Source of the DNA: an uncultured Pseudorhodobacter sp.
GTDB lineage: Bacteria > Pseudomonadota > Alphaproteobacteria > Rhodobacterales > Rhodobacteraceae
Direction of reading: 5' to 3'
Length of the DNA: 8,923 nucleotides
Assembly (NCBI GenBank): GCA_945952425.1
Contig: CAMFIX010000102.1
Coordinates: 1-8,923 of the forward strand
Part shown: one piece after another, positions 1 through 6,085 of the stretch
Layout of the letters: the number at the start of each line of letters is the position of its first letter
Numbering within the stretch: position 1 is the first letter of the stretch
Translations under genes and position numbers: made by a program
Notes under the pieces: model-generated
What the model was told of the DNA's origin: nothing
Databases searched by the model: none
What the model saw: the letters and a program-made list of their open reading frames with translations, nothing else

Positions 1-267
1 ATCCGGGGCAAGGTCTTGCGCAAGGCGGCGGTGGGGGCCGTGGCGCTGGTGGGCGTGCAGTTCACTTTCCTGATCGGCGGCACGGTCATCATCGAGCGGC
101 TCTTTTCCTATGAGGGGCTCGGCAACCTGGCGATCGACGCAGTGGTGAACCGCGACCTGCCGCTGATCCAGGGGATCGTCCTGCTTTTTGCCGCGCTGTT
201 CACCGCGGTCAACCTGTGCGTCGACCTGCTTTACGCCGTGCTGAACCCGAGGTTGCGCCATGCTTGA
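1..267 (+). CDS. Dipeptide/oligopeptide ABC transporter permease (DppB-like), C-terminal part
   Basis: This is the C-terminal 88 residues of an inner-membrane permease of the DppB/OppB type, one of the two channel subunits of a peptide-family ABC importer. The frame is open to base 1, so the gene begins outside the window; the TTG at 16 is internal. The visible part contains the family's typical end: a hydrophobic segment with FLIGGTVIIERLFSYEGLG at residues 23-41, then RDLPLIQG and a last membrane helix finishing in DLLYAVLNPRLR. Full-length relatives have a little over 300 residues, so about 220 are missing. Its stop overlaps the next permease gene by 8 bases (ATGCTTGA), which implies one operon and translational coupling. 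The substrate (peptide, opine, nickel or sugar oligomer) cannot be told from this fragment. Confidence 0.93.
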   Translation: MRGKVLRKAAVGAVALVGVQFTFLIGGTVIIERLFSYEGLGNLAIDAVVNRDLPLIQGIVLLFAALFTAVNLCVDLLYAVLNPRLRHA

Positions 268-1111
268 CGGAAGATCGCTGACGCGGCGGCGGGCGGGGGC
301 GCGGCTGTGGTTGTCGGGGCTGTGGCTGGGCGCGCTGTGCCTGGCCGCCATTTTCGCGCCCTGGATCGCGCCGAAAGACCCGCTGGCGCAAGACCTGTTC
401 TCGGGCCGCCTGCCGCCCGTCTGGGTGCATGGCGCGGACCCCGGATTCCTTTTGGGCACCGACTCGCTCGGCCGAGACGTGCTCAGCCGCATCCTTTACG
501 GCGCGCGGATCGCGCTGACCGTGGCGGTGGTGGCGGGCAGCGTCACCTGCCTGATCGGGGCGACGCTCGGCCTGGTTGCCGGGTTCCTGCGCGGCTGGGT
601 CGACATGGTCGTCTCGCGGCTGATCGACATCTGGATGGCCTTTCCGCCGGTGCTCTTCTCGATCCTGCTGATCGCGGTGCTGGGGCCGGGGCTTTTCTCG
701 ATCATCCTGGCCATCGTCGTCATCGACTGGACGCGCTTTGCCCGGGTGATCCGGGCCGAGGCCATGGCGCAGGGGGCGATGGATTACGTGGCCTCGGCCC
801 GGGTCGCCGGGCGCGGCCGCATCGGCACCATGCTGCGGGAAATCCTGCCCAATGTCCTGCCCACAATCACCGTGCTGCTGACCCTGGAGATGGGGATCGC
901 CGTCATCGTCGAGGCGATCCTCAGCTTCGTCAACCTCTCGATTTCCACCGACTTCCCGACCTGGGGCGGCATGATCGCCGAGGGGAGAACGTCGGTCCAC
1001 CAGGCTTGGTGGGTGCTGGTCTTCCCGCTGGTCACGCTTTTCCTCACCGTTCTGGCCTTCAGCCAGCTGGGCGAGGGGCTGAAGGACCGTTTCGATCCGG
1101 TGCTGCGATGA
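260..1111 (+). CDS. Dipeptide/oligopeptide ABC transporter permease (DppC-like)
   Basis: The second inner-membrane channel subunit of the importer, 283 residues and complete for the DppC/OppC family. An N-terminal membrane helix lies at about residues 14-36. It is followed by the family hallmark LLGTDSLGRDVLSR at 64-77 and a cluster of helices from about 80 to 160. The cytoplasmic EAA loop, which contacts the ATPases, runs at about 165-198 with RAEAM at 165-169 and the invariant glycine region RVAGRG at 181-186. The C-terminus WWVLVFPLVTLFLTVLAF...GEGLKDRFDP is typical. The ATG at 260 lies inside the end of the upstream permease, and a GAGG ribosome-binding site lies about 8 bases before it. 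It overlaps the next gene by 4 bases (ATGA). The substrate is unknown. Confidence 0.96.
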   Translation: MLDGRSLTRRRAGARLWLSGLWLGALCLAAIFAPWIAPKDPLAQDLFSGRLPPVWVHGADPGFLLGTDSLGRDVLSRILYGARIALTVAVVAGSVTCLIGATLGLVAGFLRGWVDMVVSRLIDIWMAFPPVLFSILLIAVLGPGLFSIILAIVVIDWTRFARVIRAEAMAQGAMDYVASARVAGRGRIGTMLREILPNVLPTITVLLTLEMGIAVIVEAILSFVNLSISTDFPTWGGMIAEGRTSVHQAWWVLVFPLVTLFLTVLAFSQLGEGLKDRFDPVLR

Positions 1112-1974
1112 GCTATCTTTCCATCAGAAACCTGTCGTTGCGGCTGAAGAAGGGGCCGGCGCTGTTGCGTCGCGTCTCGCTGGAGGTCGCGGCCGGAGAG
1201 GTGCGCGGGCTGGTGGGGGAATCCGGCGCCGGCAAGTCGATGATCGGCAAGGCGGTCCTGGGCATCCTGCCCCCCGCGGTCGAGATCACGGGCGGCGAGA
1301 TCTTCCTCGACGGGGTGGACCTCTTGCGCCTCGCCCCGCGCGAGCGGCGCCGCAAGATCGGCGCCACCGCCGCCCTGATCCCGCAAGACCCGCTGACCGC
1401 GCTGAACCCGTCGCATCGCATCGGGCCGCAGATCACCGACCGGCTGGTCGATATCCTCGGCTGGACGCGGGCCAAGGCCGAAGCCCGGGCGGTGGAGCTT
1501 CTGGCCGAGGTGCAGATCGCCGATCCCGCCCGCGTGCTGCGGCAGTATCCGCACGAGCTTTCGGGCGGCATGCGTCAGCGCATCCTGATCGCCAGCGCCT
1601 TCGCTGCCGAGCCCCGGCTGATCGTCGCCGACGAGCCGACGACGGCGCTGGATGTGACGGTGCAGAAACAGATCCTGCGGCTGATCGCGGGGATGCAGGC
1701 GCGGCATGGGACGGCGCTGTTGTTCGTGACGCATGACCTGGGCGTGGTCTCCAAGGTCTGCCAGCGGCTGTCGGTTCTGTATTCCGGCATGGTGGTCGAG
1801 GATGCCACGGTCGCCGATTTCTTCGCCGCCCCAAAGCACCCCTATTCCGCCGCGCTTCTCGCCGCCACGCCGCGTTACACCGACCCTTCCGCCGGGCTGA
1901 ACCCGGTGCCCGAGGCCGTCATCGCCGCCGTCCGCGCCGAGGTGGCCGCATTCGATAAGGCGCATCATGGCTGA
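1108..1974 (+). CDS. Peptide-family ABC transporter ATP-binding protein (DppD-like)
   Basis: One of two ATPases powering the importer, 288 residues and cytoplasmic. Walker A is GESGAGKS at 37-44, the Q-loop glutamine is Q93 in PQDPLTALNP, the signature is LSGGMRQR at 151-158, Walker B is LIVADEP at 171-177 followed by TTALD, and the switch histidine is H209 in THD. All catalytic residues are present. The tail has the family's KHPYSAALLAATP motif and then ends soon after. It lacks the cysteine-containing segment (GCxFxxRC type) common in longer DppD/OppD proteins of about 325-335 residues. The start is the ATG in the ATGA overlap with the permease gene. No good ribosome-binding site is close, so coupled translation is likely. 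It overlaps the next ATPase gene by 8 bases. Confidence 0.95.
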   Translation: MSYLSIRNLSLRLKKGPALLRRVSLEVAAGEVRGLVGESGAGKSMIGKAVLGILPPAVEITGGEIFLDGVDLLRLAPRERRRKIGATAALIPQDPLTALNPSHRIGPQITDRLVDILGWTRAKAEARAVELLAEVQIADPARVLRQYPHELSGGMRQRILIASAFAAEPRLIVADEPTTALDVTVQKQILRLIAGMQARHGTALLFVTHDLGVVSKVCQRLSVLYSGMVVEDATVADFFAAPKHPYSAALLAATPRYTDPSAGLNPVPEAVIAAVRAEVAAFDKAHHG

Positions 1975-2767
1975 CCTCTACCAGGTGGAAAACCTGCGCC
2001 TTTCGCTCGCCGACATGACGCAGCGCCGCGCTTTCGGGCCTGCGACGCAGGTCGAGATCCTGAAGGGCCTCAGCTTCACCCTGCCCCGGGGCAGCGTCAC
2101 CGGCATCGTCGGCGGGTCGGGCTCGGGCAAATCGACGCTGGGGCGCGCGCTGGTGCGGCTGCTTGCGCCTTCCTCCGGCGCGATCCGCTTTGACGGGGTG
2201 GACCTGGCGCATATGACCGAGGCGCAGCTGCGCCCGCTGCGGCGCCGGTTCCAGATGATCTTCCAAGACCCGATGTCCTCGCTGAACCCCCGCCACCGCA
2301 TCGCGACCCTCATCGCAGAGCCCCTGCGCCTGCACCGCTTCGACGCCATCCCCGCCCGCGTCGCCCGCGCCTTGGATCAAGTCGGTCTCGGAAGCGCCTA
2401 TGCCAACCGCTTCCCGCACGAGCTCTCCGGCGGTCAGCGCCAGCGTGTGGGCATCGCGCGCGCCATCGCGCTGGAGCCCGATTTCATCCTGGCCGACGAG
2501 ATCGTCTCGGGGCTGGATGTGTCCTCGCAGGCGCAGGTCTTGAACCTGCTGGAGCGGTTGGTGGCCGAGCTGGGGCTGACTTTGGCCTTCATCAGCCATG
2601 ACCTTTCGGTCATCCGGCGGCTCTGCCAGCGCACCCTGGTTCTGCAGCACGGCCGCATCGTCGAAGACCGCCCGACCGCCGATCTTTTCGCCGCGCCAGA
2701 GGCCGATTACACCCGCGCGCTGTTGGAGGCGATCCCGCTGCCCGACCCATCGCAGCCTTGGGTTTAA
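1967..2767 (+). CDS. Peptide-family ABC transporter ATP-binding protein (DppF-like)
   Basis: The second ATPase of the importer, 266 residues, expected to pair with the upstream ATPase. Walker A is GGSGSGKST at 49-57, the Q-loop is Q100 in FQDPMSSLNP, the signature is LSGGQRQRV at 153-161, Walker B is FILADE at 173-178 with catalytic E178, and the switch histidine is H211 in SHD. The residue after the catalytic glutamate is Ile and the D-loop reads SGLD, giving DEIVSGLD where DEPVSALD is usual. Key catalytic residues are intact, so activity is expected. The protein is about 60 residues shorter than E. coli DppF and lacks a cysteine-rich tail. An AAGG site sits 8 bases before the ATG. It is the last gene of the operon; its TAA is followed at once by the hipBA regulatory region, with no convincing terminator. 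Confidence 0.95.
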   Translation: MADLYQVENLRLSLADMTQRRAFGPATQVEILKGLSFTLPRGSVTGIVGGSGSGKSTLGRALVRLLAPSSGAIRFDGVDLAHMTEAQLRPLRRRFQMIFQDPMSSLNPRHRIATLIAEPLRLHRFDAIPARVARALDQVGLGSAYANRFPHELSGGQRQRVGIARAIALEPDFILADEIVSGLDVSSQAQVLNLLERLVAELGLTLAFISHDLSVIRRLCQRTLVLQHGRIVEDRPTADLFAAPEADYTRALLEAIPLPDPSQPWV

Positions 2768-2773
2768 CGTCTG

Positions 2774-2911
2774 ATTTTTCGCACCCTAAATCCCTTTTGA
2801 TCGTATTGCGTCTGATATTTACGACATTATCGGCCCACGCTTGACCCAAACCCCTTAACGTCCTATCTTTGCAACCCTAGCCCCGCTCCTTCCCCTTTCC
2901 GTCGCAAAGAT
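2774..2911 (+). promoter_or_regulatory. Four operator-like repeats upstream of hipB
   Basis: The gap between the importer operon and hipB is clearly richer in A+T than the genes around it. It contains four copies of an 11-base element fitting ATNTTTNCRAC. Direct copies are at 2774-2784 (ATTTTTCGCAC, the weakest), 2815-2825 (ATATTTACGAC) and 2865-2875 (ATCTTTGCAAC). An inverted copy is at 2901-2911 (ATCTTTGCGAC on the - strand). The first and third are part of a longer similarity, TAACGTC...CCCTA, at 2765-2789 and 2856-2880, with 18 of 25 bases identical. Start-to-start spacings are 41, 50 and 36 bases. The third copy covers the -10 box and the fourth covers the start codon. HipB proteins are known autorepressors that bind several operators before hipBA; assignment of these repeats to this HipB is inference. 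Confidence 0.6.
2841..2869 (+). promoter_or_regulatory. Predicted sigma70-type promoter of hipBA
   Basis: TTGACC at 2841-2846 (5 of 6 to the -35 consensus) and TATCTT at 2864-2869 (4 of 6 to the -10 consensus) are separated by exactly 17 bases. Transcription would start near 2876, leaving a leader of about 34 bases before hipB. The -10 box lies within the third operator-like repeat, which fits autorepression. Read by eye only. Confidence 0.5.
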
Positions 2912-3224
2912 GACACCCAAACCCCTCCCCGCCGAGCTTGTCGCCTTTGGCGCCCGGATCGAGGCCTACCGCCTCGCCCGCAACATCACGCAAGACCAGC
3001 TCGCGAAATCTGCGGGCCTGTCGCGCTCGACCCTCGCGCGGCTGGAAAGCACCGGCGCGGCCACGACCGAGACGCTGATCCGCCTGCTGCAGGCGCTCGG
3101 CCTCGGCGAAAGGCTGGCGCTCCTCCTGCCAGAGGCCAAGCCCTCCCCGCTCTCCGGCCCCCGTCAGCGCGCAAGACCGCGCCCGCGGCCCGCCACCCGC
3201 CAGCCCTGGGGGGATGAGGCGTGA
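2910..3224 (+). CDS. hipB: HipB-like antitoxin, XRE-family helix-turn-helix repressor
   Basis: A 104-residue DNA-binding protein that should bind and neutralise the HipA kinase encoded next and repress the operon. An XRE/Cro-type domain spans about residues 10-72, with the helix-turn-helix at about 27-46 (TQDQLAKSAGLSRSTLARLE) followed by two helices, TETLIRLLQALGL and ERLALLLP. After residue 75 comes a tail rich in Pro and Arg (RQRARPRPRPATRQPW at 85-100), probably disordered and basic, ending WGDEA. E. coli HipB also has a flexible tail involved in its proteolysis; whether this tail plays that part is unknown. The ATG at 2910 has only a weak AAAG upstream and sits inside an operator-like repeat. 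It overlaps hipA by 4 bases (GTGA). Family and pairing are secure; repression targets are inferred. Confidence 0.9.
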   Translation: MTPKPLPAELVAFGARIEAYRLARNITQDQLAKSAGLSRSTLARLESTGAATTETLIRLLQALGLGERLALLLPEAKPSPLSGPRQRARPRPRPATRQPWGDEA

Positions 3225-4522
3225 CGCGCGCCACCGTCAGCCTCTGGGGCACCCGCGTCGGCGCCGTCACATGGCCCGAAGAGGGCCGCCCCTTGGGCCT
3301 TTTCGAATACGACCCCGATTTCATCGACCGCGGCATCGAGATCTCGCCCTTCACCCTGCCCTTGCGCCCCGGCCCCTTCGACTTCCCCGAGCTTGCGCCC
3401 GAGACGTTCAAGGGCCTCCCCGGCCTTCTCGCCGACAGCCTGCCCGACAAGTTCGGCAACCTGCTGATCGACCGCTGGCTGGCCGAGCAAGGCCGCGCGC
3501 CGGGCAGTTTCGACCCCGTGGAGCGGCTGTGTTACACCGGCAAGCGCGGCATGGGCGCCTTGGAATTCGCGCCCGAGGCCGGGCCGCGGGTCAAATCCCA
3601 TCCCGTTCAGATCGCGCCCCTGGTCGATCTTGCGAACCGCGTGATCGCCGACCGCCAGGGCCTTCATGGTCGGCTGACCGGCCAGGACGACCATGCCGCG
3701 CTGGAGGAGATCCTCGTCATCGGCACCTCGGCGGGCGGCGCGCGGGCCAAGGCGGTCATCGCCTGGAACGAGGCCACCGGAGAGTTCCGCTCGGGCCAGG
3801 TCGAGAGCGCCCCGGGCTTTTCGCAATGGCTCATCAAGTTCGACGGGGTCAGCGGCAATGCCGACCACGAGCTGGCCGATCCGCAAGGCTTCGGGCGGCT
3901 GGAATATGCCTTCTCGCAGCTGGCGGGGGCGGCGGGGGTCACCATGGCGCCCTGCCGTCTGCATCACGAAGGGGGACGCGCGCATTTCATGACCCGCCGC
4001 TTCGACCGGACGCCCGCGGGCAAGCTGCATATGCAATCGCTCGGCGCGCTGCGGCATTTCGATTTCAACCGCCCCCGCGCCTATTCCTACGAGCAGGCGA
4101 TCGAGACGATCCGCCTCCTGGACCTCGGCCCCGAGGCCCTGGCCCAGCAGGTCCGCCGCGCCTTTTTGAACCTCGCGATCCGCAACCAGGACGACCATGT
4201 GAAGAACATCGCCTTCCTGATGGACCGCAACGGGCAATGGTCGCTTTCGCCCGCCTATGACGTGACTTACGCCCATAACCCCGCGGGCTTCTGGACGGCC
4301 GAGCACCAGATGTCGCTGGCCGGAAAGACCGATCACTTCACGGCCGACGACCTGATCGGCTTCGGCCGCTTCGCCGGTCTGAAACCGGCGGCGATCCGGC
4401 GGATGATGGCGGAAATCGCCGCGGCGCTGCAGGGGTGGGAGACCCTGGCCGATGCCGCCGGCGTCCCCGAAGACCTGATGCGCCGCGCCCGCACTGGCTT
4501 TCGCGCGGCGCTTTTCGCCTAG
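3221..4522 (+). CDS. hipA: HipA-like serine/threonine kinase toxin
   Basis: A 433-residue protein close in length to E. coli HipA (440), the kinase that phosphorylates glutamyl-tRNA synthetase and causes growth arrest and persistence; the target here is inferred only by family. The N-terminal subdomain is present (ISPFTLPL at 41-48; KGLPGLLADSLPDKFGN at 64-80). Next come YTGKRGMGALEF at 105-116 and the glycine-rich loop IGTSAGGARAKAV at 167-179. Its S170 lines up by pattern with the autophosphorylated Ser150 of E. coli HipA. WLIKFDG at 203-209 holds the likely ATP-binding K206, NQDDHVKN at 322-329 is the catalytic loop with D324 and N329, and D347 in SPAYDVT is the metal-binding Asp. All motifs are present, so it is probably active. 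The GTG start overlaps hipB, with a G-rich ribosome-binding site before it. Its stop shares CTAG with the convergent SDR gene. Confidence 0.93.
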   Translation: MTRATVSLWGTRVGAVTWPEEGRPLGLFEYDPDFIDRGIEISPFTLPLRPGPFDFPELAPETFKGLPGLLADSLPDKFGNLLIDRWLAEQGRAPGSFDPVERLCYTGKRGMGALEFAPEAGPRVKSHPVQIAPLVDLANRVIADRQGLHGRLTGQDDHAALEEILVIGTSAGGARAKAVIAWNEATGEFRSGQVESAPGFSQWLIKFDGVSGNADHELADPQGFGRLEYAFSQLAGAAGVTMAPCRLHHEGGRAHFMTRRFDRTPAGKLHMQSLGALRHFDFNRPRAYSYEQAIETIRLLDLGPEALAQQVRRAFLNLAIRNQDDHVKNIAFLMDRNGQWSLSPAYDVTYAHNPAGFWTAEHQMSLAGKTDHFTADDLIGFGRFAGLKPAAIRRMMAEIAAALQGWETLADAAGVPEDLMRRARTGFRAALFA

Positions 4523-5271
4523 GCCACGGCCTGCGCCCCGGTGATCTCGACCAGCGAACCGCACATGAAGGCCGCCTCGTCGCTGGCGAGGAAGGCGACC
4601 AGCGCCGCGACCTCCTCGGGCTTGCCAATCCGGCCGAAGGGCACCAGCCTGTCGAGGTCGGCAATCGTGCGGCCCGCGCGTTTCACCCCGGCCTCCAGCA
4701 TCGGCGTGTGGATCTCTCCCGGGCAAACCGCGTTCACCCGTATCTTTTGCGGCGCGTAATCGCGGGCGAGGTTCTGGGTAAAGCTCGCCACCGCCGCCTT
4801 GGTGACGTTATAGGCGATGTGGTTCGGGGCGGGGTAAAGGCCCCATTGGCTGGCGGTGTTGACGATGGCACCGCCTCCGGCCGCGATCATATGGGGCAGC
4901 GCGGCCTGGCACAGGTGGAACATCGCGTCGATGTTCACGGCGAAGCGCACATCCCAATCCTCGGGCGTCAGCGCCAGAAGCGCCCCGCGGCGGTTGATCC
5001 CGGCATTGTTGCAAAGCACGTCGATGCGGCCCTCCTGCGCCATCGCATCGGCGATCACCGCCTGGCAGCCCTCGCGTTTGGAGATATCCGCCCCGAAGGC
5101 CCGCGCCCGGCCGCCTTCGGCGCGGATGGCCCCCGCCGTCGCCTCGGCGCCTTCGGCATTCACATCGGTGATGACGACCCGCGCGCCTTCGGAGGCGAAC
5201 CTGGCCCCGATGGCCGAGCCGATGCCCCCCGCCGCGCCGGTGACGATGACGACCTTGTCCTGAAAGCGCAT
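4519..5271 (-). CDS. Short-chain dehydrogenase/reductase (SDR), NAD-type
   Basis: A 250-residue classical SDR oxidoreductase, cytoplasmic, with a single Rossmann domain. The cofactor motif TGAAGGIG is at 11-18, and D36 at the end of beta-2 (VVITDVN) favours NAD(H) over NADP(H). NNAG is at 88-91. The catalytic tetrad is N113, S141, Y154 and K158, with YNVTK at 154-158. PGEIHTPM at 184-191 starts the substrate loop, and the C-terminus is typical. It belongs to the broad group that includes 3-oxoacyl-ACP reductases, glucose 1-dehydrogenases and sugar- or polyol-dehydrogenases; the substrate cannot be named. It lies 9 bases after the upstream SDR gene on the same strand. A strong AAGGAGA ribosome-binding site overlaps that gene's stop codon, so the two are co-transcribed. 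Its own stop is shared with hipA on the opposite strand. Confidence 0.94.
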   Translation of the reverse strand: MRFQDKVVIVTGAAGGIGSAIGARFASEGARVVITDVNAEGAEATAGAIRAEGGRARAFGADISKREGCQAVIADAMAQEGRIDVLCNNAGINRRGALLALTPEDWDVRFAVNIDAMFHLCQAALPHMIAAGGGAIVNTASQWGLYPAPNHIAYNVTKAAVASFTQNLARDYAPQKIRVNAVCPGEIHTPMLEAGVKRAGRTIADLDRLVPFGRIGKPEEVAALVAFLASDEAAFMCGSLVEITGAQAVA

Positions 5272-5280
5272 GATCTCTCC

Positions 5281-6027
5281 TTAGCGCAGGTAACTGCCGC
5301 CGTTCACATCCAACACCGCGCCGTTCAGCGAGACTTGGGAGGGGCGGAAACAAAAGGCGGCGAGCTCGCCGATCTCTTGCGGCGCGGCCATACGGCCGAT
5401 GGGGATGCCATTCAGCGCCGCCGCCGCGCCGTGCTGGGCGATGAAGGCCTCGGCCATCTCGGTGCGGACCCAGCCGGGGGCCAATGCGACGGCTGTGATC
5501 CCCTCTGCCCCATGGGATTGCGCGATGGACTTGGTCAAATTGATCAGCGCAGCCTTGGAGGCGCCGTAAGCCATGGCATCCGACGCATAGCCGCGCTGCC
5601 CGGCGCGGGAGGCGATGTTGAGGATGCGCCCCCCGCCCTGCGCCCGAAAATGCAGGATCGCGGCCTTGCATAGGTCTGCCGCGGCAAAGAAATTCACCTG
5701 GAACTCGCGCGCCCAAACCGCTTGCCAGAGGACGAGGTCGGCCGTGACCGCGACCTCCGACCGGATGCCGGCGTTGTTGACCAGGCCGGTGATCGGGCCA
5801 TGTGCTTCGGCCTCGGCCCAGAGGCGGGTGGCGGCGGCAGGGTCGCTCAGGTCGGCGGCCAGCGCCACGCCGCCGGTCTCGGCCGCTAGGGCCTCCGCCG
5901 CGTCGCGGTTCCGCGTGCAGTGGATCAGAACCCGGGCGCCCTCTGCCGCCAGCGCCAGGGTGATGGCCACCCCGATGGCGCCGGTCGCGCCGGTCACGAG
6001 GATGGTCTGTCGGTCGAGATAGGGCAT
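5281..6027 (-). CDS. Short-chain dehydrogenase/reductase (SDR), first gene of a two-SDR operon
   Basis: A 248-residue classical SDR. TGATGAIG is at 12-19, NNAG at 84-87, and the catalytic tetrad is N112, S140, Y154 and K158 (YGASK). PGWVRTEM at 184-191 and the C-terminal LDVNGGSYLR are typical of FabG-like SDRs. Beta-2 ends in HCTRN with no acidic residue at the usual NAD-selecting place, so NADP(H) is more likely. It is also annotated like 3-oxoacyl-ACP reductases, but the neighbourhood is not a fatty-acid operon, so the substrate is unknown. I chose the ATG at 6027 because AGGTAA lies about 8 bases before it and the protein then starts just before the first beta strand. An upstream TTG at 6057 lies inside the predicted operator. 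The second SDR follows after 9 bases. Differing cofactor preference in the pair could suit an oxidation-reduction epimerisation, which is speculative. Confidence 0.93.
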   Translation of the reverse strand: MPYLDRQTILVTGATGAIGVAITLALAAEGARVLIHCTRNRDAAEALAAETGGVALAADLSDPAAATRLWAEAEAHGPITGLVNNAGIRSEVAVTADLVLWQAVWAREFQVNFFAAADLCKAAILHFRAQGGGRILNIASRAGQRGYASDAMAYGASKAALINLTKSIAQSHGAEGITAVALAPGWVRTEMAEAFIAQHGAAAALNGIPIGRMAAPQEIGELAAFCFRPSQVSLNGAVLDVNGGSYLR

Positions 6028-6035
6028 CGGCTTTA

Positions 6036-6070
6036 CCTGTCGGCACACTGTCGACAAGTTAGGCGACAGG
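6036..6070. promoter_or_regulatory. TGTCG dyad operator cluster before the SDR pair
   Basis: Outer arms CCTGTCG (6036-6042) and CGACAGG (6064-6070) are perfect inverted repeats. They flank, almost coaxially (centres differ by half a base), a perfect 8-base palindrome TGTCGACA at 6049-6056. On the + strand the two CTGTCG copies at 6037 and 6048 are 11 bases apart, one helical turn. The cluster covers the spacer, the start of transcription and the leader of the predicted promoter, as expected for a repressor site. The GTCGAC core resembles sites of GntR-family (FCD-type) repressors; no such regulator is encoded in the window, so this assignment is tentative. Confidence 0.55.
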
Positions 6071-6085
6071 GGGAGCCGCTGTCAA
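6056..6085 (-). promoter_or_regulatory. Predicted sigma70-type promoter of the two-SDR operon
   Basis: Reading the - strand, a perfect -35 hexamer TTGACA lies at 6085-6080 and overlaps the stop codon of the preceding SDR gene. After 18 bases comes TAACTT at 6061-6056 as a weak -10 box (3 of 6). Transcription would start near 6049, about 22 bases before the ATG at 6027. The 54-base gap to the preceding gene and this promoter argue that the SDR pair is at least partly transcribed on its own. Confidence 0.45.

Noticed and set aside
307..1107. Upstream extension of the first ATPase gene within the second permease
   Set aside because: The frame is open, but its translation is Arg/Pro/Gly-rich noise lying opposite a clear DppC-like permease in another frame. 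The ATPase begins at 1108.
2745..2763. ACCCA-N9-TGGGT hairpin at the end of the last ABC gene as a terminator
   Set aside because: The stem is only 5 base pairs with a 9-base loop, lies inside the coding region and is not followed directly by a T run. The TTTTT at 2775-2779 belongs to the repeat array.
2768..2909. Riboswitch, small RNA or CRISPR-like array in the hipB leader
   Set aside because: The repeats are short, imperfect and unevenly spaced, with no spacer-repeat rhythm, and no stable RNA fold is apparent. Operator sites explain them better.
3164..4726. Long open frame of 520 codons on the - strand across hipA
   Set aside because: It lies opposite hipA, whose motifs are complete. Its translation is rich in Gly, Arg and Ala without any family pattern, as expected of a shadow frame in GC-rich DNA.
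6028..6057. Earlier TTG start for the SDR ending at 5281
   Set aside because: It would place the start codon inside the predicted operator and add ten residues without family support. The ATG at 6027 has AGGTAA at a suitable distance.
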